Shown: positions 21,527-30,636 of the stretch, piece after piece
Numbering within the stretch: the stretch's first letter is position 1
Layout of the letters: the number at the start of each line of letters is the position of its first letter
Source of the DNA: Mesorhizobium sp. M7A.F.Ca.US.006.01.1.1
GTDB lineage: Bacteria; Pseudomonadota; Alphaproteobacteria; Rhizobiales; Rhizobiaceae
Direction: 5' to 3'
Length of the DNA: 64,000 nt
NCBI RefSeq assembly: GCF_003997935.1
Contig: NZ_RZQL01000007.1
Span: 1-64,000, forward strand
The notes under the pieces: model-generated
What the model saw: only the letters and a program-made list of their open reading frames with translations
The model's database searches: none
Told to the model about the DNA's origin: nothing
Made by a program: the position numbers and the translations under genes

Positions 21527-21964
21527 TCAGCGGGCGAAGCGCTGCTTGAGCGCCGTGAAGGCGCTCTGGAATACACCTGTGCCGATCTGTTGCACCAATG
21601 CGCTTTCACGCTCGGGTGCACAGTCGAACTCGGCCTGCCACTCGGCGAACGTCATGTTGCCATCGGTTACAGGGGTCAGGGAGAGTGTGGCTATGTAGTT
21701 CTCGACCGCCATCGGGCTCTCCAGCATCGCATAGCTGCAGGAGAGGTCGTAGTCAGACAAAGCCAGCAGTTTCTCCCTGATCCGGCCGCCGTCCTTCAGC
21801 ATGAAATTGCGAATGCAGCCGATTTGGTCCGGATGCGCGTTCTGTTCGATGCGGCTCTCGGCGACAAACGGTGTCCAGCTCGGCAAGCCATTGAAGCTTC
21901 GGACAAGTTTCCAGACGTCCACAGCTGGCGCATTGATCGTCGACGACACATAGATCTTCGGCAT
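21527..21964 (-). CDS. SRPBCC family protein
   Basis: A 145-residue stand-alone SRPBCC (START/Bet v1-like) protein, clearly paralogous to the N-terminal domain of the next gene: both share INAPxxDVWxxxRxFNG, a REKLLALSD/REQLLALSD strand, LxPVTDGNxTFxEWxxEF and a C-terminal helix. The fold has a deep pocket for hydrophobic ligands. No signal peptide, so cytoplasmic. It is 17 bp after the flotillin gene and 9 bp before the fusion. Ligand unknown. Confidence 0.87.
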   Translation of the reverse strand: MPKIYVSSTINAPAVDVWKLVRSFNGLPSWTPFVAESRIEQNAHPDQIGCIRNFMLKDGGRIREKLLALSDYDLSCSYAMLESPMAVENYIATLSLTPVTDGNMTFAEWQAEFDCAPERESALVQQIGTGVFQSAFTALKQRFAR

Positions 21965-21981
21965 CGGGTGATCCTAAACCT

Positions 21982-24171
21982 TCACTGGTCGCGATCGTCA
22001 TCGTCGGTATCCTTGCCGCTCTTTGCCTTGCCTTTCTTGTCGCGGCTCAGGCTGGCTATGTCCTTGGCGTCTCGCAAAACGTCCGTCATGCGGCCGAGCG
22101 ATCCGCCCTCGATGCCGATCTCCTTCATCAGATTGTCGATCATCGGCGCCTGCACCCTGTAACGCAGCGCTGAATCGATGACCTCGTCGGTGACGTTGCG
22201 GCTGCCGCCCTGGCCACCGTTGATGCCGTCGACATGCAGAATCTTGATGCCTTCGATCTTCTCCATCGGCTTGACGCTCTCGCGGATGATGCCTTCCATA
22301 TGGTCCAGCAACTTGCCGCGCAGGCGCCCGGCGCGGGCTTCGTCGGAAAGTAGGTTCTCGGCCTCGTTGAGCTGTCTGTGACCGGCGGCGTCGACCTCGT
22401 AGCGCTGGGCTGCGGCCAGGGCATGGATCTTCTCCGCTTCCGCCGAAGCGACAGCAGCGATCTTCTGCGCTTCCGCCAGACTCTTGGCCGCCTTCATCTC
22501 GGCGTCGGCGGCCGAGATAATGCGCAGGGCATCGCGCTCGGCTTCCCGGGCGGCACCGATGAGGTCGGTCAGCTTGCGACGCTCGGCAATCTCGCGCTCG
22601 CGGGCGGTGAAGGCCTGTTCCTCGGCCTGAATGGCCTTTGCACGAACGGCTTCCGATGCGGCGATCGCGGACGAACGCTCCTGTGTTTTCTTGGCGATGT
22701 CGATGGCCTTCTGGATCTCGGCGATCTCGATCTTCTGGTCACGGTCGACCCCGAGCTGTCGCATGTCGCGGTCCTTGATCAGGCGGGCTTCCTCAAGACC
22801 GCGTTCTGTGGTGATGCGGGCACGTTCCACCTCTTCGCCGGCAGAGATCTCCGCTTCCTCGAACGCTTGGCGCTTTGCAATTTGCAGCGCTTCAAGGTGA
22901 CGCTCGCGCGCAATCCTCACCTCGTCGATGGCACGCTCTTGGCCAATGCGCGCGGTTTCCGTGGCCTGGTTCTCAACAATCTCGGCGCGGCGCTTTTCAG
23001 CCTCTGCCTTCGTGACTTCCAAGGCCTTCTCCGCCAAGGCGATCTGACGCTCAAGCTCCGCGATCTCGAGCACCTTCTTGCGCTCGATCTCCAGTCCGCT
23101 CTGCGCACCTTCGCGCTCGATGCGAGCCTTTTCCAGGGACAATTCCAGGGCGATCTGCTCCCGCTCGGTCAGTTCGCGCATTTTCATCTCGGTCTCGTCG
23201 AGGGACCGCCGGCGGGCGATTTCACGGCGCTGCGTGTCCTCTTCGCTCTTGATGCGCTCCTCGGTGATGTTTCGTTCCTGATTGAGGCGCGATTTCTCGA
23301 CGGCTTCGCGCGATGACAGCTGCGCCTGTTCGGATTCCTGGTCGCGGAGCGCGCGCTCGATGGCCAGCTCAGAGCGCTGCGAGGCACGGCGGATTTCGAC
23401 CTCGCGTTCCTGTTCGAGCCGCGCATATTCGGTGTCACGGTCGATCTCGAGCACCTTGCGCTGCGTATCGAGGTTCTGGTTGCGGATATCGACGAGGGTG
23501 CGCTGTTCAATCTCGTTGCGCATCCGGCGGCGAGTTTCGATGGACTCCGTTAGTTGCGTCAGACCCTCGGCATCGAAAGCGTTGGACGGATCAAAATACT
23601 CAAGGCTGGTCTGGTCGAGGTCGACGATAGCGACACTCTCAAGTTCGAGACCGTTAGCAGCAAGCGATTCAGAGGCGAGGGTGCGGACCTTGGCCGCGTA
23701 GTCGCCGCGCAGCTCGTGCATTTCCTCCAGGCTCATCTGCGCAGCGATCGTGCGCATGGCGCCGGCGAATTTTCCCTCAAGCAATTCGCGCAGGCTTTCA
23801 GGTTGCAATGTGCGCCGACCAAGTGTCTGCGCGGCGGCGGCGACCAATTCGCGACTTGCTCCCACGCGCACGAAGAATTCCGCGATCAGGTCGACCCGCA
23901 TCCGGTTCTTGGTGATCAACGCATGAGCGTCTTCGCGACGCACCTCGATGCGCAGCACGTTCATGTTGACGGGAGTTATTTCGTGCAGCACCGGTATGAC
24001 GAAAGCGCCGCCATTGACGACCACTTTCTCGCCCATGAAACCGGTTCGCACGAACGCTGTTTCCTTGGTGGAGCGGCGATACAGCCATCGCAGGATATAG
24101 ACAGCAATCACAACGATGATCGCTATGACGATCAACCACAAAAGGAACGTGCCAAAAGTCTGCGCGGCCAT
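21982..24171 (-). CDS. Flotillin-like SPFH protein with long coiled coil (YqiK type)
   Basis: A 729-residue membrane-anchored scaffold protein. One membrane helix lies at about residues 6-28 (TFGTFLLWLIVIAIIVVIAV), an SPFH/band-7 domain at about 45-215, and then an almost unbroken charged coiled coil to about residue 590, rich in Glu, Arg and Ala. The C-terminal part (near 600-680) is the conserved flotillin tail, followed by a Lys/Asp-rich end (KSGKDTDDDDRDQ). It resembles E. coli YqiK. Flotillins organise membrane domains; usually an NfeD-like partner is adjacent, and none is here. It sits between the transporter-fusion gene and SRPBCC genes. Confidence 0.88.
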   Translation of the reverse strand: MAAQTFGTFLLWLIVIAIIVVIAVYILRWLYRRSTKETAFVRTGFMGEKVVVNGGAFVIPVLHEITPVNMNVLRIEVRREDAHALITKNRMRVDLIAEFFVRVGASRELVAAAAQTLGRRTLQPESLRELLEGKFAGAMRTIAAQMSLEEMHELRGDYAAKVRTLASESLAANGLELESVAIVDLDQTSLEYFDPSNAFDAEGLTQLTESIETRRRMRNEIEQRTLVDIRNQNLDTQRKVLEIDRDTEYARLEQEREVEIRRASQRSELAIERALRDQESEQAQLSSREAVEKSRLNQERNITEERIKSEEDTQRREIARRRSLDETEMKMRELTEREQIALELSLEKARIEREGAQSGLEIERKKVLEIAELERQIALAEKALEVTKAEAEKRRAEIVENQATETARIGQERAIDEVRIARERHLEALQIAKRQAFEEAEISAGEEVERARITTERGLEEARLIKDRDMRQLGVDRDQKIEIAEIQKAIDIAKKTQERSSAIAASEAVRAKAIQAEEQAFTAREREIAERRKLTDLIGAAREAERDALRIISAADAEMKAAKSLAEAQKIAAVASAEAEKIHALAAAQRYEVDAAGHRQLNEAENLLSDEARAGRLRGKLLDHMEGIIRESVKPMEKIEGIKILHVDGINGGQGGSRNVTDEVIDSALRYRVQAPMIDNLMKEIGIEGGSLGRMTDVLRDAKDIASLSRDKKGKAKSGKDTDDDDRDQ

Positions 24172-24252
24172 TTTTCTACCCTCCCAAACAGGATGCGATC
24201 GACCGAAGCCGACCGGCTTGATTTTCTTGAAGCTGTCGAACTGCAGATCGGG

Positions 24253-26460
24253 TCATGCGCGCCTCTGCAGTTTCGGTGCGATTGCATGGAATGCAGTGAT
24301 CACCGCATCGATGAATGGCGCATCGTTGATGTTGGATCGGACCCGCTGAACCACACGCAGTGAGGTCTGGCGCACGGTTTTCTCGATCGCCTCAAACAGC
24401 GCATTGTCGGCTTCCTGATCGTGGAATGGCTGGCCGGGTGCGTCGAGCATCGAGACGCCGCCTTCGGGCAGGAGAAAGCGCACAGGCCCGTTCATGGAAT
24501 TCAGCCGCGCGCCGATCCATTCGCCAAACTGCCGGTTTTCGTCCCTGGTGGTGCGCATCAGGGTGACGTTGGGATTGTGGACGACGAACTTCCGGCTTTT
24601 GAATTTCTCCGGCACACTGTCGCGCGGACCGAAATTGACCATGTCCAGCGCGCCGGTGGATCCGACATAGGGCAAGCCCGTGCGTATCGCCGCACCGAAG
24701 CGATCATCGCTTGCCGGGAACACGCCGCCGACCACCATATCGGCTATTTCCGTCGTAGTCAGGTCGATGAAGGCTGACAGCATTCGGGAATCGGCGAGGT
24801 TCTCCATGGCCCGGCCACCAATGCCTGTCGCGTGGAAAACCAGGCAGTCATAATCCGCTTCCAAACGTTTGGTCACGGCCTGCACGGCGGGCGTGGTGAC
24901 GCCAAACATGGTGATGCCGACAGCCGGACGTGCCAGCTTTCGCTTGGCCTCCCAGGCTTCGCCGGAAGGCAGCTGCGCGACCATACCCGCCATAGCGTGC
25001 GCAGCGTTGCCCAGGACGGCCTCGGTGATCGAGTTGAGGCCCTGAACATCTGCGACCGAGTGGAACATCATGATATCGGCGCCACCGACATATTTGCCGA
25101 CGTCGCCGGCTGCGACGGTGGACACCATCAGTTTGGGGATGCCTACCGGCAGGACGCGCATGCCTGCGGTGGCCATAGTCGTTCCACCTGAGCCGCCGGC
25201 CGAAATCACCCCGCCGAGACGTGGCTCGCGTTCGATCCAGCGGGCGAAGGCCTCGGCCATTGCCGCGACCGAGCTGCCGCGCTCATTCGAAAACACCGCC
25301 GATGATCCTCGCGCATGCATGCCTGCGACCTGCATAGCGGGAACGTCCGCGCTCGACGGCCTTCCCGAGGTGGAGAGGTCGACTGTGCGAACGGGGATCC
25401 CCAGCGATTTCAGACGATCGGCCACGAACCGCAATTCCTTCGCCTTCGTATCGAACGTGCCGGCGACAAGAACGGTGCGGCCGATCCGTTCGGCGAGGGG
25501 GATGGCAAAGACCTTTTTCAGTTCGTCTTGAGGATTGTGTTTTTCGACAGCCGCTTGCCGCATGGCTGCAACCGGGACGTTCCATCGGTTTGGCAGCTCA
25601 GTGACCGGACGATAGATCCCATTCTGAACCACCGGCTCGGTGCGTGTGCCCAATCGGTCAATGCGGTAGACTTCCGCCAGTTGCTCTTGTGCTTCGGCGA
25701 TTGCGGCTGGAGTAACACCAGGTTCATCGGAGTGGCGGCCAACGCCCAGCAGGCGTTGCTGCAAGTCGCGATCGGCGGCAAGCGCCGAGGCTTCCATGAC
25801 CCGGTTGATGCGCCCGTTGACCATGATCGCGACGCGGTCCGACACGGCCGTTGCCACACCGATATTCTGTTCGATGACGAGGATCGCCATCTCGCCTTCT
25901 TCCGCCAGGCTGACGAGCATGCGCTCGACCTGTTCGACAATGACCGGCGCCAGCCCTTCGGTCGGCTCATCCATGACCAGCAGTTTGGGGTCGCTGAGCA
26001 GGGCACGCGAAATGGCCAGCATCTGCTGCTCGCCACCGGACAGTTGAGAGCCGCCATTGCTCTTGCGTTCCGCCAGGCGCGGAAAGGTCTGGTAGACACG
26101 CTCGACCGTCCAGTTGGCGTCGCGTTTCGACGACATCCGCAAATGCTCATCCACGGACAGGCTTGGCCAGACTCGCCTGCCCTGCGGGACGTAGCCGACG
26201 CCGAGGCGATGGATCTCGTGCGGTTCGAGCGAGGATATCTCTCTACCGTTGACCCGAATGGAACCGGATTGTGCGCGCTTCAGGCCAGTGATGGTGTTGC
26301 ACAGTGTCGTCTTGCCCATGCCATTGCGGCCGACGACCGACAACACGCCGGTTTCCAAAGTCAGCGACACGCCCTGCAGCGCGTGACTTTGGCCATAGTA
26401 GACCTGAAGGTCCTCGATCTTGAGAACCGCTTTGCCTGAGGAAGCAGCGCGCTCAGCCAT
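24253..26460 (-). CDS. LivF-type ABC ATPase fused to Tm-1-like (UPF0261) domain
   Basis: A 735-residue fusion. Residues 10-242 are a LivF-type ATPase: Walker A GRNGMGKTT at 44-52, LSGGEQQ at 140-146, Walker B LLVMDEPTEGLAP near 160-172. After an 85-residue linker, residues 329-735 are a complete Tm-1-like/UPF0261 protein: VLVAGTFDTKAKEL, SAGGSGGTT, TVAAGDVGKYVGGADIMM, MFGVTTPAV and FHATGIGGRAMENL. ATG 26460 overlaps the LivG gene by 8 bp and gives MAERAASSGK; the longer frame is not needed. UPF0261 proteins bind nucleotide but lack an established reaction; tomato Tm-1 is a relative. The fusion suggests a UPF0261 function coupled to uptake. Confidence 0.9.
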   Translation of the reverse strand: MAERAASSGKAVLKIEDLQVYYGQSHALQGVSLTLETGVLSVVGRNGMGKTTLCNTITGLKRAQSGSIRVNGREISSLEPHEIHRLGVGYVPQGRRVWPSLSVDEHLRMSSKRDANWTVERVYQTFPRLAERKSNGGSQLSGGEQQMLAISRALLSDPKLLVMDEPTEGLAPVIVEQVERMLVSLAEEGEMAILVIEQNIGVATAVSDRVAIMVNGRINRVMEASALAADRDLQQRLLGVGRHSDEPGVTPAAIAEAQEQLAEVYRIDRLGTRTEPVVQNGIYRPVTELPNRWNVPVAAMRQAAVEKHNPQDELKKVFAIPLAERIGRTVLVAGTFDTKAKELRFVADRLKSLGIPVRTVDLSTSGRPSSADVPAMQVAGMHARGSSAVFSNERGSSVAAMAEAFARWIEREPRLGGVISAGGSGGTTMATAGMRVLPVGIPKLMVSTVAAGDVGKYVGGADIMMFHSVADVQGLNSITEAVLGNAAHAMAGMVAQLPSGEAWEAKRKLARPAVGITMFGVTTPAVQAVTKRLEADYDCLVFHATGIGGRAMENLADSRMLSAFIDLTTTEIADMVVGGVFPASDDRFGAAIRTGLPYVGSTGALDMVNFGPRDSVPEKFKSRKFVVHNPNVTLMRTTRDENRQFGEWIGARLNSMNGPVRFLLPEGGVSMLDAPGQPFHDQEADNALFEAIEKTVRQTSLRVVQRVRSNINDAPFIDAVITAFHAIAPKLQRRA

Positions 26461-27238
26461 GCTTGCCTCCAAGGTAGATTTCCTGGACCTCAGGATCGGC
26501 CTCGATCTCCTGGGGCGTGCCTTCCTTGAACAGTCGGCCATTGTGCATCATCGAGACATATTCGGAGACACGAAGCGCCACGTCGAGATCATGCTCGATG
26601 ATGACATAGCCGATGTGCTTGGGAAGGCCGTTGAGGATCGCTACCAGATCACGCCGCTCTGTCGGCGACAGACCCGCTGCGGGTTCGTCGAACAATATGA
26701 ACCGGGGTGCGCCGGCGAGCGCCAGCGCAATTTCCAGCTGTCGCTGCTGGCCGTGGCTGAGTGTCGCCACCAACGCGTCGCGGTCGCTGTCCAAATGCAC
26801 GGCGTGGAGGATCGACTCGGCCTGAACTCTGTTGACGTCATTCAACCGCGGCCGAAGCAATGAGAACCGGCGGCGCGACACTCCGCGGCACGCCAGGAAG
26901 ATTGAATCGAGAACCGACAGCCCCTTGAACAGCTGCGAAATCTGGTAGGTCCGCCGCAAGCCACGCCTGATGCGTTCATGTGGGGGCAGATCGGTTATGT
27001 CTTCGCCGAAGAAACGGATGCGCCCGGCGGTCGGCAAGAAGTCGCCGGTCACCGCGTTGAAAAGCGTCGTCTTGCCGGCACCATTCGAGCCGAGGACCGC
27101 GCGCCGTTCACCGGCCGCGATCCTCATATTGATGCCGGAGAGCGCCACCAGAGCACCGAAGTGACGCGCGACGCCGTCCAGTTCCAGTGCGTAAGCACCA
27201 GTTCCTTGCAGACGGGAAGCCATGTCATTCTCGGCCAC
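26453..27238 (-). CDS. livG: Branched-chain-amino-acid-type ABC ATPase (LivG)
   Basis: A 261-residue cytoplasmic ATPase of the LivG type. Walker A GSNGAGKTT is at 50-58, the signature is LSHGQQRQ near 168, Walker B is FILFDEPAAGLSP, and the switch region is IIEHDLDV. It ends with the LivG-like VQEIYLGGKHG. GTG 27238 is preferred because AGGAG lies 9 bp upstream; ATG 27223 is also possible. Follows the binding-protein gene by 26 bp and overlaps the LivF-fusion gene. The symbol denotes family; the substrate of this transporter is unlikely to be leucine given its enzyme neighbours. Confidence 0.92.
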   Translation of the reverse strand: MAENDMASRLQGTGAYALELDGVARHFGALVALSGINMRIAAGERRAVLGSNGAGKTTLFNAVTGDFLPTAGRIRFFGEDITDLPPHERIRRGLRRTYQISQLFKGLSVLDSIFLACRGVSRRRFSLLRPRLNDVNRVQAESILHAVHLDSDRDALVATLSHGQQRQLEIALALAGAPRFILFDEPAAGLSPTERRDLVAILNGLPKHIGYVIIEHDLDVALRVSEYVSMMHNGRLFKEGTPQEIEADPEVQEIYLGGKHG

Positions 27239-27264
27239 TGGTGCGCGCTCCTGCGTTCGACCGA

Positions 27265-28512
27265 TTATGGGCAGCTCGGATTGTCGCGGCTCACTGCGCC
27301 CAGCGCCGTGAAGTCCGCTTCGGCAATGCCGAGTGTCTGGTTTACCTGCGGAACCACCTTGATCAGCTTGTTCAACAGCGTCCCGTCTGCGTTTTCAGTC
27401 ACTTCCGTCAGGAAGATGTCGGCAATCGCATTGCGGTTCTTGTCGAGCGAAACCTTGCCCGTCGGCGTCTCAAAAGACAGCGACGAAAGGGTTTCGCGGA
27501 GCTTCGCACCACCATCGGACACATCGCCACCGACCTTGTCGAGGCCAAGCAGCGCGGCTTTCATGTTGATGTAGTAGGCATGGGCAAACAGCGACGGCGA
27601 CGGGAATGCACCTGGCTGCTTTTTGTAAGCCTCGACAAACTTGGTCCAGGAAGGGGTGTCGTTCGTGTCAGCCGTCGGACCGGCCGAAGGCGTTCCAACG
27701 AGCACGTCACGCAGCTTGCCCTTGGCCGTGAGCACTGTCTGATCGACAGTGATCGAGCCACCGATCAGCGGGGCCGCACCGCCGGACTGTTGGTATTGAG
27801 TCAGGAAGTTCACGGCATCTGCACCGCCAAGTGCCACATAGATTGCGTCGACATTGTCGGGGATGGCAGCGATGACCGAGGAGAAATCCTTGTTGCCGAT
27901 CGGCACCCAGGACTTCGACGGCACGTGTCCACCTGCCTTGCAGAATTCAGCCATGAAGCCGAACACCTGCGTGTAGGGAAACGAATAGTCCTCCGCGACG
28001 GTTGCTACGGTCTTGTAGCCCTTGTCCTTGAAGGCGTAAGTGCCGAGGCCTGCCATCCATTGCGCGCCATCGGTTCCAAAGCGGAAGAAGTTCGGGGCAG
28101 GATCCCTGAAGGTCGTGTCCTGGGCAGCAGAGGCGCCATTCAGGAACGTGACCGTCGGCTGGGTCTTGGCATAGTCCTTGACGGCCAGGCCTTCGTCGCC
28201 AGAAAGTGGGCCGATCAGAACCTTGACGCCATCCTGTTCGACCAGCTTGCGGGCCGCGCGCACCGCACTGTCGGGCGACGCGTCGGACGACCCCTTGACG
28301 ATCTCGATCTTTTTGCCGGCCACGGTGCCGGCGACCTCTTCCACGGCAGTCATTGCGCCGCGCTCGCTGTCTTCGCCAAGCACCGTGAAGGGCCCTTCGA
28401 AGGTCGCAAGCAGACCGATCTTGATGGTGTCGTCGGCGGCGAGAGCCAAGGACGGAGCGGTCAGTCCGCTCGCCAGTGCCAAGGCCAGTAATGTGCGTCT
28501 GTGCATCCTCAT
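27265..28512 (-). CDS. ABC transporter substrate-binding protein (type 1 periplasmic fold, LivJ-like)
   Basis: A 415-residue periplasmic binding protein of the branched-chain-amino-acid class (Peripla_BP_6). A signal peptide spans the first 25 residues ([21 protein letters not shown]), then IKIGLLATFEGPFTVLGEDSERGA, the usual ligand-cleft start. ATG 28512 follows GGGAGGAAATA. The gene is between LivM and LivG of the same transporter. Related binding proteins take up aromatic acids, amides or short-chain compounds as well as amino acids; the ligand here is not readable from sequence. Confidence 0.92.
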   Translation of the reverse strand: MRMHRRTLLALALASGLTAPSLALAADDTIKIGLLATFEGPFTVLGEDSERGAMTAVEEVAGTVAGKKIEIVKGSSDASPDSAVRAARKLVEQDGVKVLIGPLSGDEGLAVKDYAKTQPTVTFLNGASAAQDTTFRDPAPNFFRFGTDGAQWMAGLGTYAFKDKGYKTVATVAEDYSFPYTQVFGFMAEFCKAGGHVPSKSWVPIGNKDFSSVIAAIPDNVDAIYVALGGADAVNFLTQYQQSGGAAPLIGGSITVDQTVLTAKGKLRDVLVGTPSAGPTADTNDTPSWTKFVEAYKKQPGAFPSPSLFAHAYYINMKAALLGLDKVGGDVSDGGAKLRETLSSLSFETPTGKVSLDKNRNAIADIFLTEVTENADGTLLNKLIKVVPQVNQTLGIAEADFTALGAVSRDNPSCP

Positions 28513-28561
28513 TATTTCCTCCCTTGATTGACAGAGTTATGCAGTTCATTCCGCCCGGCCG

Positions 28562-29590
28562 TCACAGGCCGGGGCGCAAGGACTCCTGAGAAAAGTTGGG
28601 CTTGAACTTTGCCCACAACCCAAGAATTCCGTCTGGTGAAATGAAGACGATCACCAGGAAGACGAGGCCGATCAGCGTGTTGAAACGCTGCGCACCGACG
28701 AGATCGATCGCGAACGTCTGCATCAGGACGACGACGAGGGCGCCAAGAAAGGGTCCGATCGGATGCCGCAGGCCGCCAATGACAGCGATGATCAGAACAT
28801 CGATTGCAGCGTCCACACCGATGGTGCCGGGCGAGACGCGGCCGTTGAACCAGACCAGGAGCACCCCGGCCAACCCACCTATGATGCCGGCCAGGAACCA
28901 GGCGAACACCTTGTGGGCGGTGACGTTGAAGCCCAGAGCGCGCATCCGGCGCGGATTGTCACGGATCGCCTGCAGGGTCAGCCCGAACGTTGACCTGGAG
29001 CCGTAGAGGATCGCGGCATAGGCGAGCACCGAGAACCCAAGGCACAGGTAATAGAACGCCTTCGGATCGCGCCAGTTCACGCCCCAGAAAGCTGGCGCGC
29101 GTATGCCGGCATAGCCCGAATGGCCATTGAAGATCGCGTAGTTCTGCTGCGCGAAGTAGAAGGTGGCGGTGGCAATCGCCAGCGTGATCATGATGGTGTA
29201 GATGCCTTCGGTGCGGACCGATATCCATCCGATCAGGGACGAGGCGATCGCCGCGATCAGGATCGCAACCGGGGCCGCAATCCACCAGGGCCAGCCAAAG
29301 CCAAGAAGGTGGCTGTTGTTGTCGCCGAAGATCGCGATGCAATAGGCAGCGATGCCGGCAACGGTGATCTGCGCCAGGCTGACCATGCCGCCATAGCCGG
29401 CGAGCATCATCAGCGAAAGCCCAAGCATGCCAAAGATCAAGGAGTAGCCGCCGATCTGCGTCAGGAAGAAATCCGACGCCACCAACGGATACAGAACCAG
29501 CGCGATGCCGAGGAGAATGTGGCCCGCGCCAATTTTGTCCAGCCAGTTTGGCTGGGTTGCGAGGGGCGTGGATTGGAGGCTCATGGTCAT
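28562..29590 (-). CDS. livM: Branched-chain-amino-acid-type ABC permease (LivM)
   Basis: A 342-residue inner-membrane permease with about ten hydrophobic helices. LivM hallmarks are GYGGMVSLAQITVAGIAAYC and RTEGIYTIMITLAIATATFYF, followed by LQAIRDNPRRMRALGFNV, the ATPase-contact region. ATG 29590 overlaps the livH stop as ATGA, supporting translational coupling; a second in-frame ATG is at 29584. The longer reading frame reaching upstream lies inside livH and is discarded. Pairs with LivH encoded just before it. Confidence 0.92.
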   Translation of the reverse strand: MTMSLQSTPLATQPNWLDKIGAGHILLGIALVLYPLVASDFFLTQIGGYSLIFGMLGLSLMMLAGYGGMVSLAQITVAGIAAYCIAIFGDNNSHLLGFGWPWWIAAPVAILIAAIASSLIGWISVRTEGIYTIMITLAIATATFYFAQQNYAIFNGHSGYAGIRAPAFWGVNWRDPKAFYYLCLGFSVLAYAAILYGSRSTFGLTLQAIRDNPRRMRALGFNVTAHKVFAWFLAGIIGGLAGVLLVWFNGRVSPGTIGVDAAIDVLIIAVIGGLRHPIGPFLGALVVVLMQTFAIDLVGAQRFNTLIGLVFLVIVFISPDGILGLWAKFKPNFSQESLRPGL

Positions 29591-30636
29591 CGTGATTTGC
29601 CCATGATGCCTTGCGGCCGGATCGCAAGCGTCACGACCATGATGATGAAGGTCAGCACGACGCCGTAGGTCGGGAAGTAGACGAGACCGAGCTGCTCGGC
29701 CAGGCCAATGAGAAGCGCACCTATGGCTGCGCCTGATATCGAGCCCATGCCGCCAACGATGACGACGACGAGCGAGGCCAGCAGGTAACGAATGTCTTCG
29801 CCCGGCGCGACGGACAGCGCCGATCCACCGACGACTCCGGCAAAGCCGGCAAGTCCGGCGCCGACCGCAAAGACGATGGCAAAGACCGCATGCACGTTGA
29901 CTCCAGACGCCGAGAGCATCGCGCGGTCGTCGACGCCGGCGCGGATCATCATGCCGACGCGGGTTTTGTTCAGCATCAGCCACAGGCCGATGCCAATGAC
30001 GATAGCCGCGGCCAGGACAGCTATCCGATAAAATGGGTAGGTCAGAAAGACCGATGCGCCGTTGGATCGGACCGCCGTTATGACGGGCAAGGTCACTGCA
30101 CCATCCAGCCATTCCGGCACGGCGATCTGGTACGTGCCGCCGGCCCAGACGGCCAGCATCAGGTCGGCCGCGACAATGGAAATGCCGATGCTGACCAGGG
30201 TCTGCCTGAGATCGTCACCTTCCAGGCGGCGGAAGACGACGACCTGCATGACGACACCGATCGCCGCCAGCACGATGAAGCCGGCCGCGACCCCCAGCAA
30301 CCAGTAACCTGTGCGGTTCGCCACTTCGTAGCCGATATAGGCGCCGAGCAGATAGAGCGAGCCATGCGCCAGGTTGACGTTGCGCATGAGGCCGAAGATC
30401 AATGTGAAACCGCTGGCAACCAGAAAGTAGAGACCTGCCAGGGTGATGCCATTGAGGACGGCGCTGACGAAGGCTTTCTTCGATATCAGGATGGCGTTGA
30501 GCCAATCCGGCCAGGCGGCAAAAACCAGCCATGCGACGAGCGCGGCGACCAGAAGCCAGAAAAGGCCCCACGCCTGCCGGCGCGACACGCCGCCGCCCGA
30601 GATCCCGGACGAAGATGGCCGGTCCAGGATGCTCAT
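29587..30636 (-). CDS. livH: Branched-chain-amino-acid-type ABC permease (LivH)
   Basis: A 349-residue permease, longer than the usual 290-300 because of an extra N-terminal extension with one membrane helix (WGLFWLLVAALVAWLVFAAW at about 23-42). The LivH core follows: LNGITLAGLYFLVASGFTLIFGLMRNVNLAHGSLYLLGAY, interrupted here only by description, then NKTRVGMMIRAGVDDRAM as the ATPase-contact loop. It starts in ATGA overlap with the amidohydrolase gene before it, showing that the transporter and the enzymes belong to one operon. Confidence 0.91.
   Translation of the reverse strand: MSILDRPSSSGISGGGVSRRQAWGLFWLLVAALVAWLVFAAWPDWLNAILISKKAFVSAVLNGITLAGLYFLVASGFTLIFGLMRNVNLAHGSLYLLGAYIGYEVANRTGYWLLGVAAGFIVLAAIGVVMQVVVFRRLEGDDLRQTLVSIGISIVAADLMLAVWAGGTYQIAVPEWLDGAVTLPVITAVRSNGASVFLTYPFYRIAVLAAAIVIGIGLWLMLNKTRVGMMIRAGVDDRAMLSASGVNVHAVFAIVFAVGAGLAGFAGVVGGSALSVAPGEDIRYLLASLVVVIVGGMGSISGAAIGALLIGLAEQLGLVYFPTYGVVLTFIIMVVTLAIRPQGIMGKSR

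Noticed and set aside
22378-23316. 312-codon plus-strand frame opposite the flotillin gene
   Set aside because: Arises from the repetitive coiled-coil codons on the other strand; Leu/Gly-rich with no family.
29591-30112. N-terminal extension of livM
   Set aside because: The extra 174 codons lie wholly inside livH in another frame; the ATGA overlap at 29590 marks the start.
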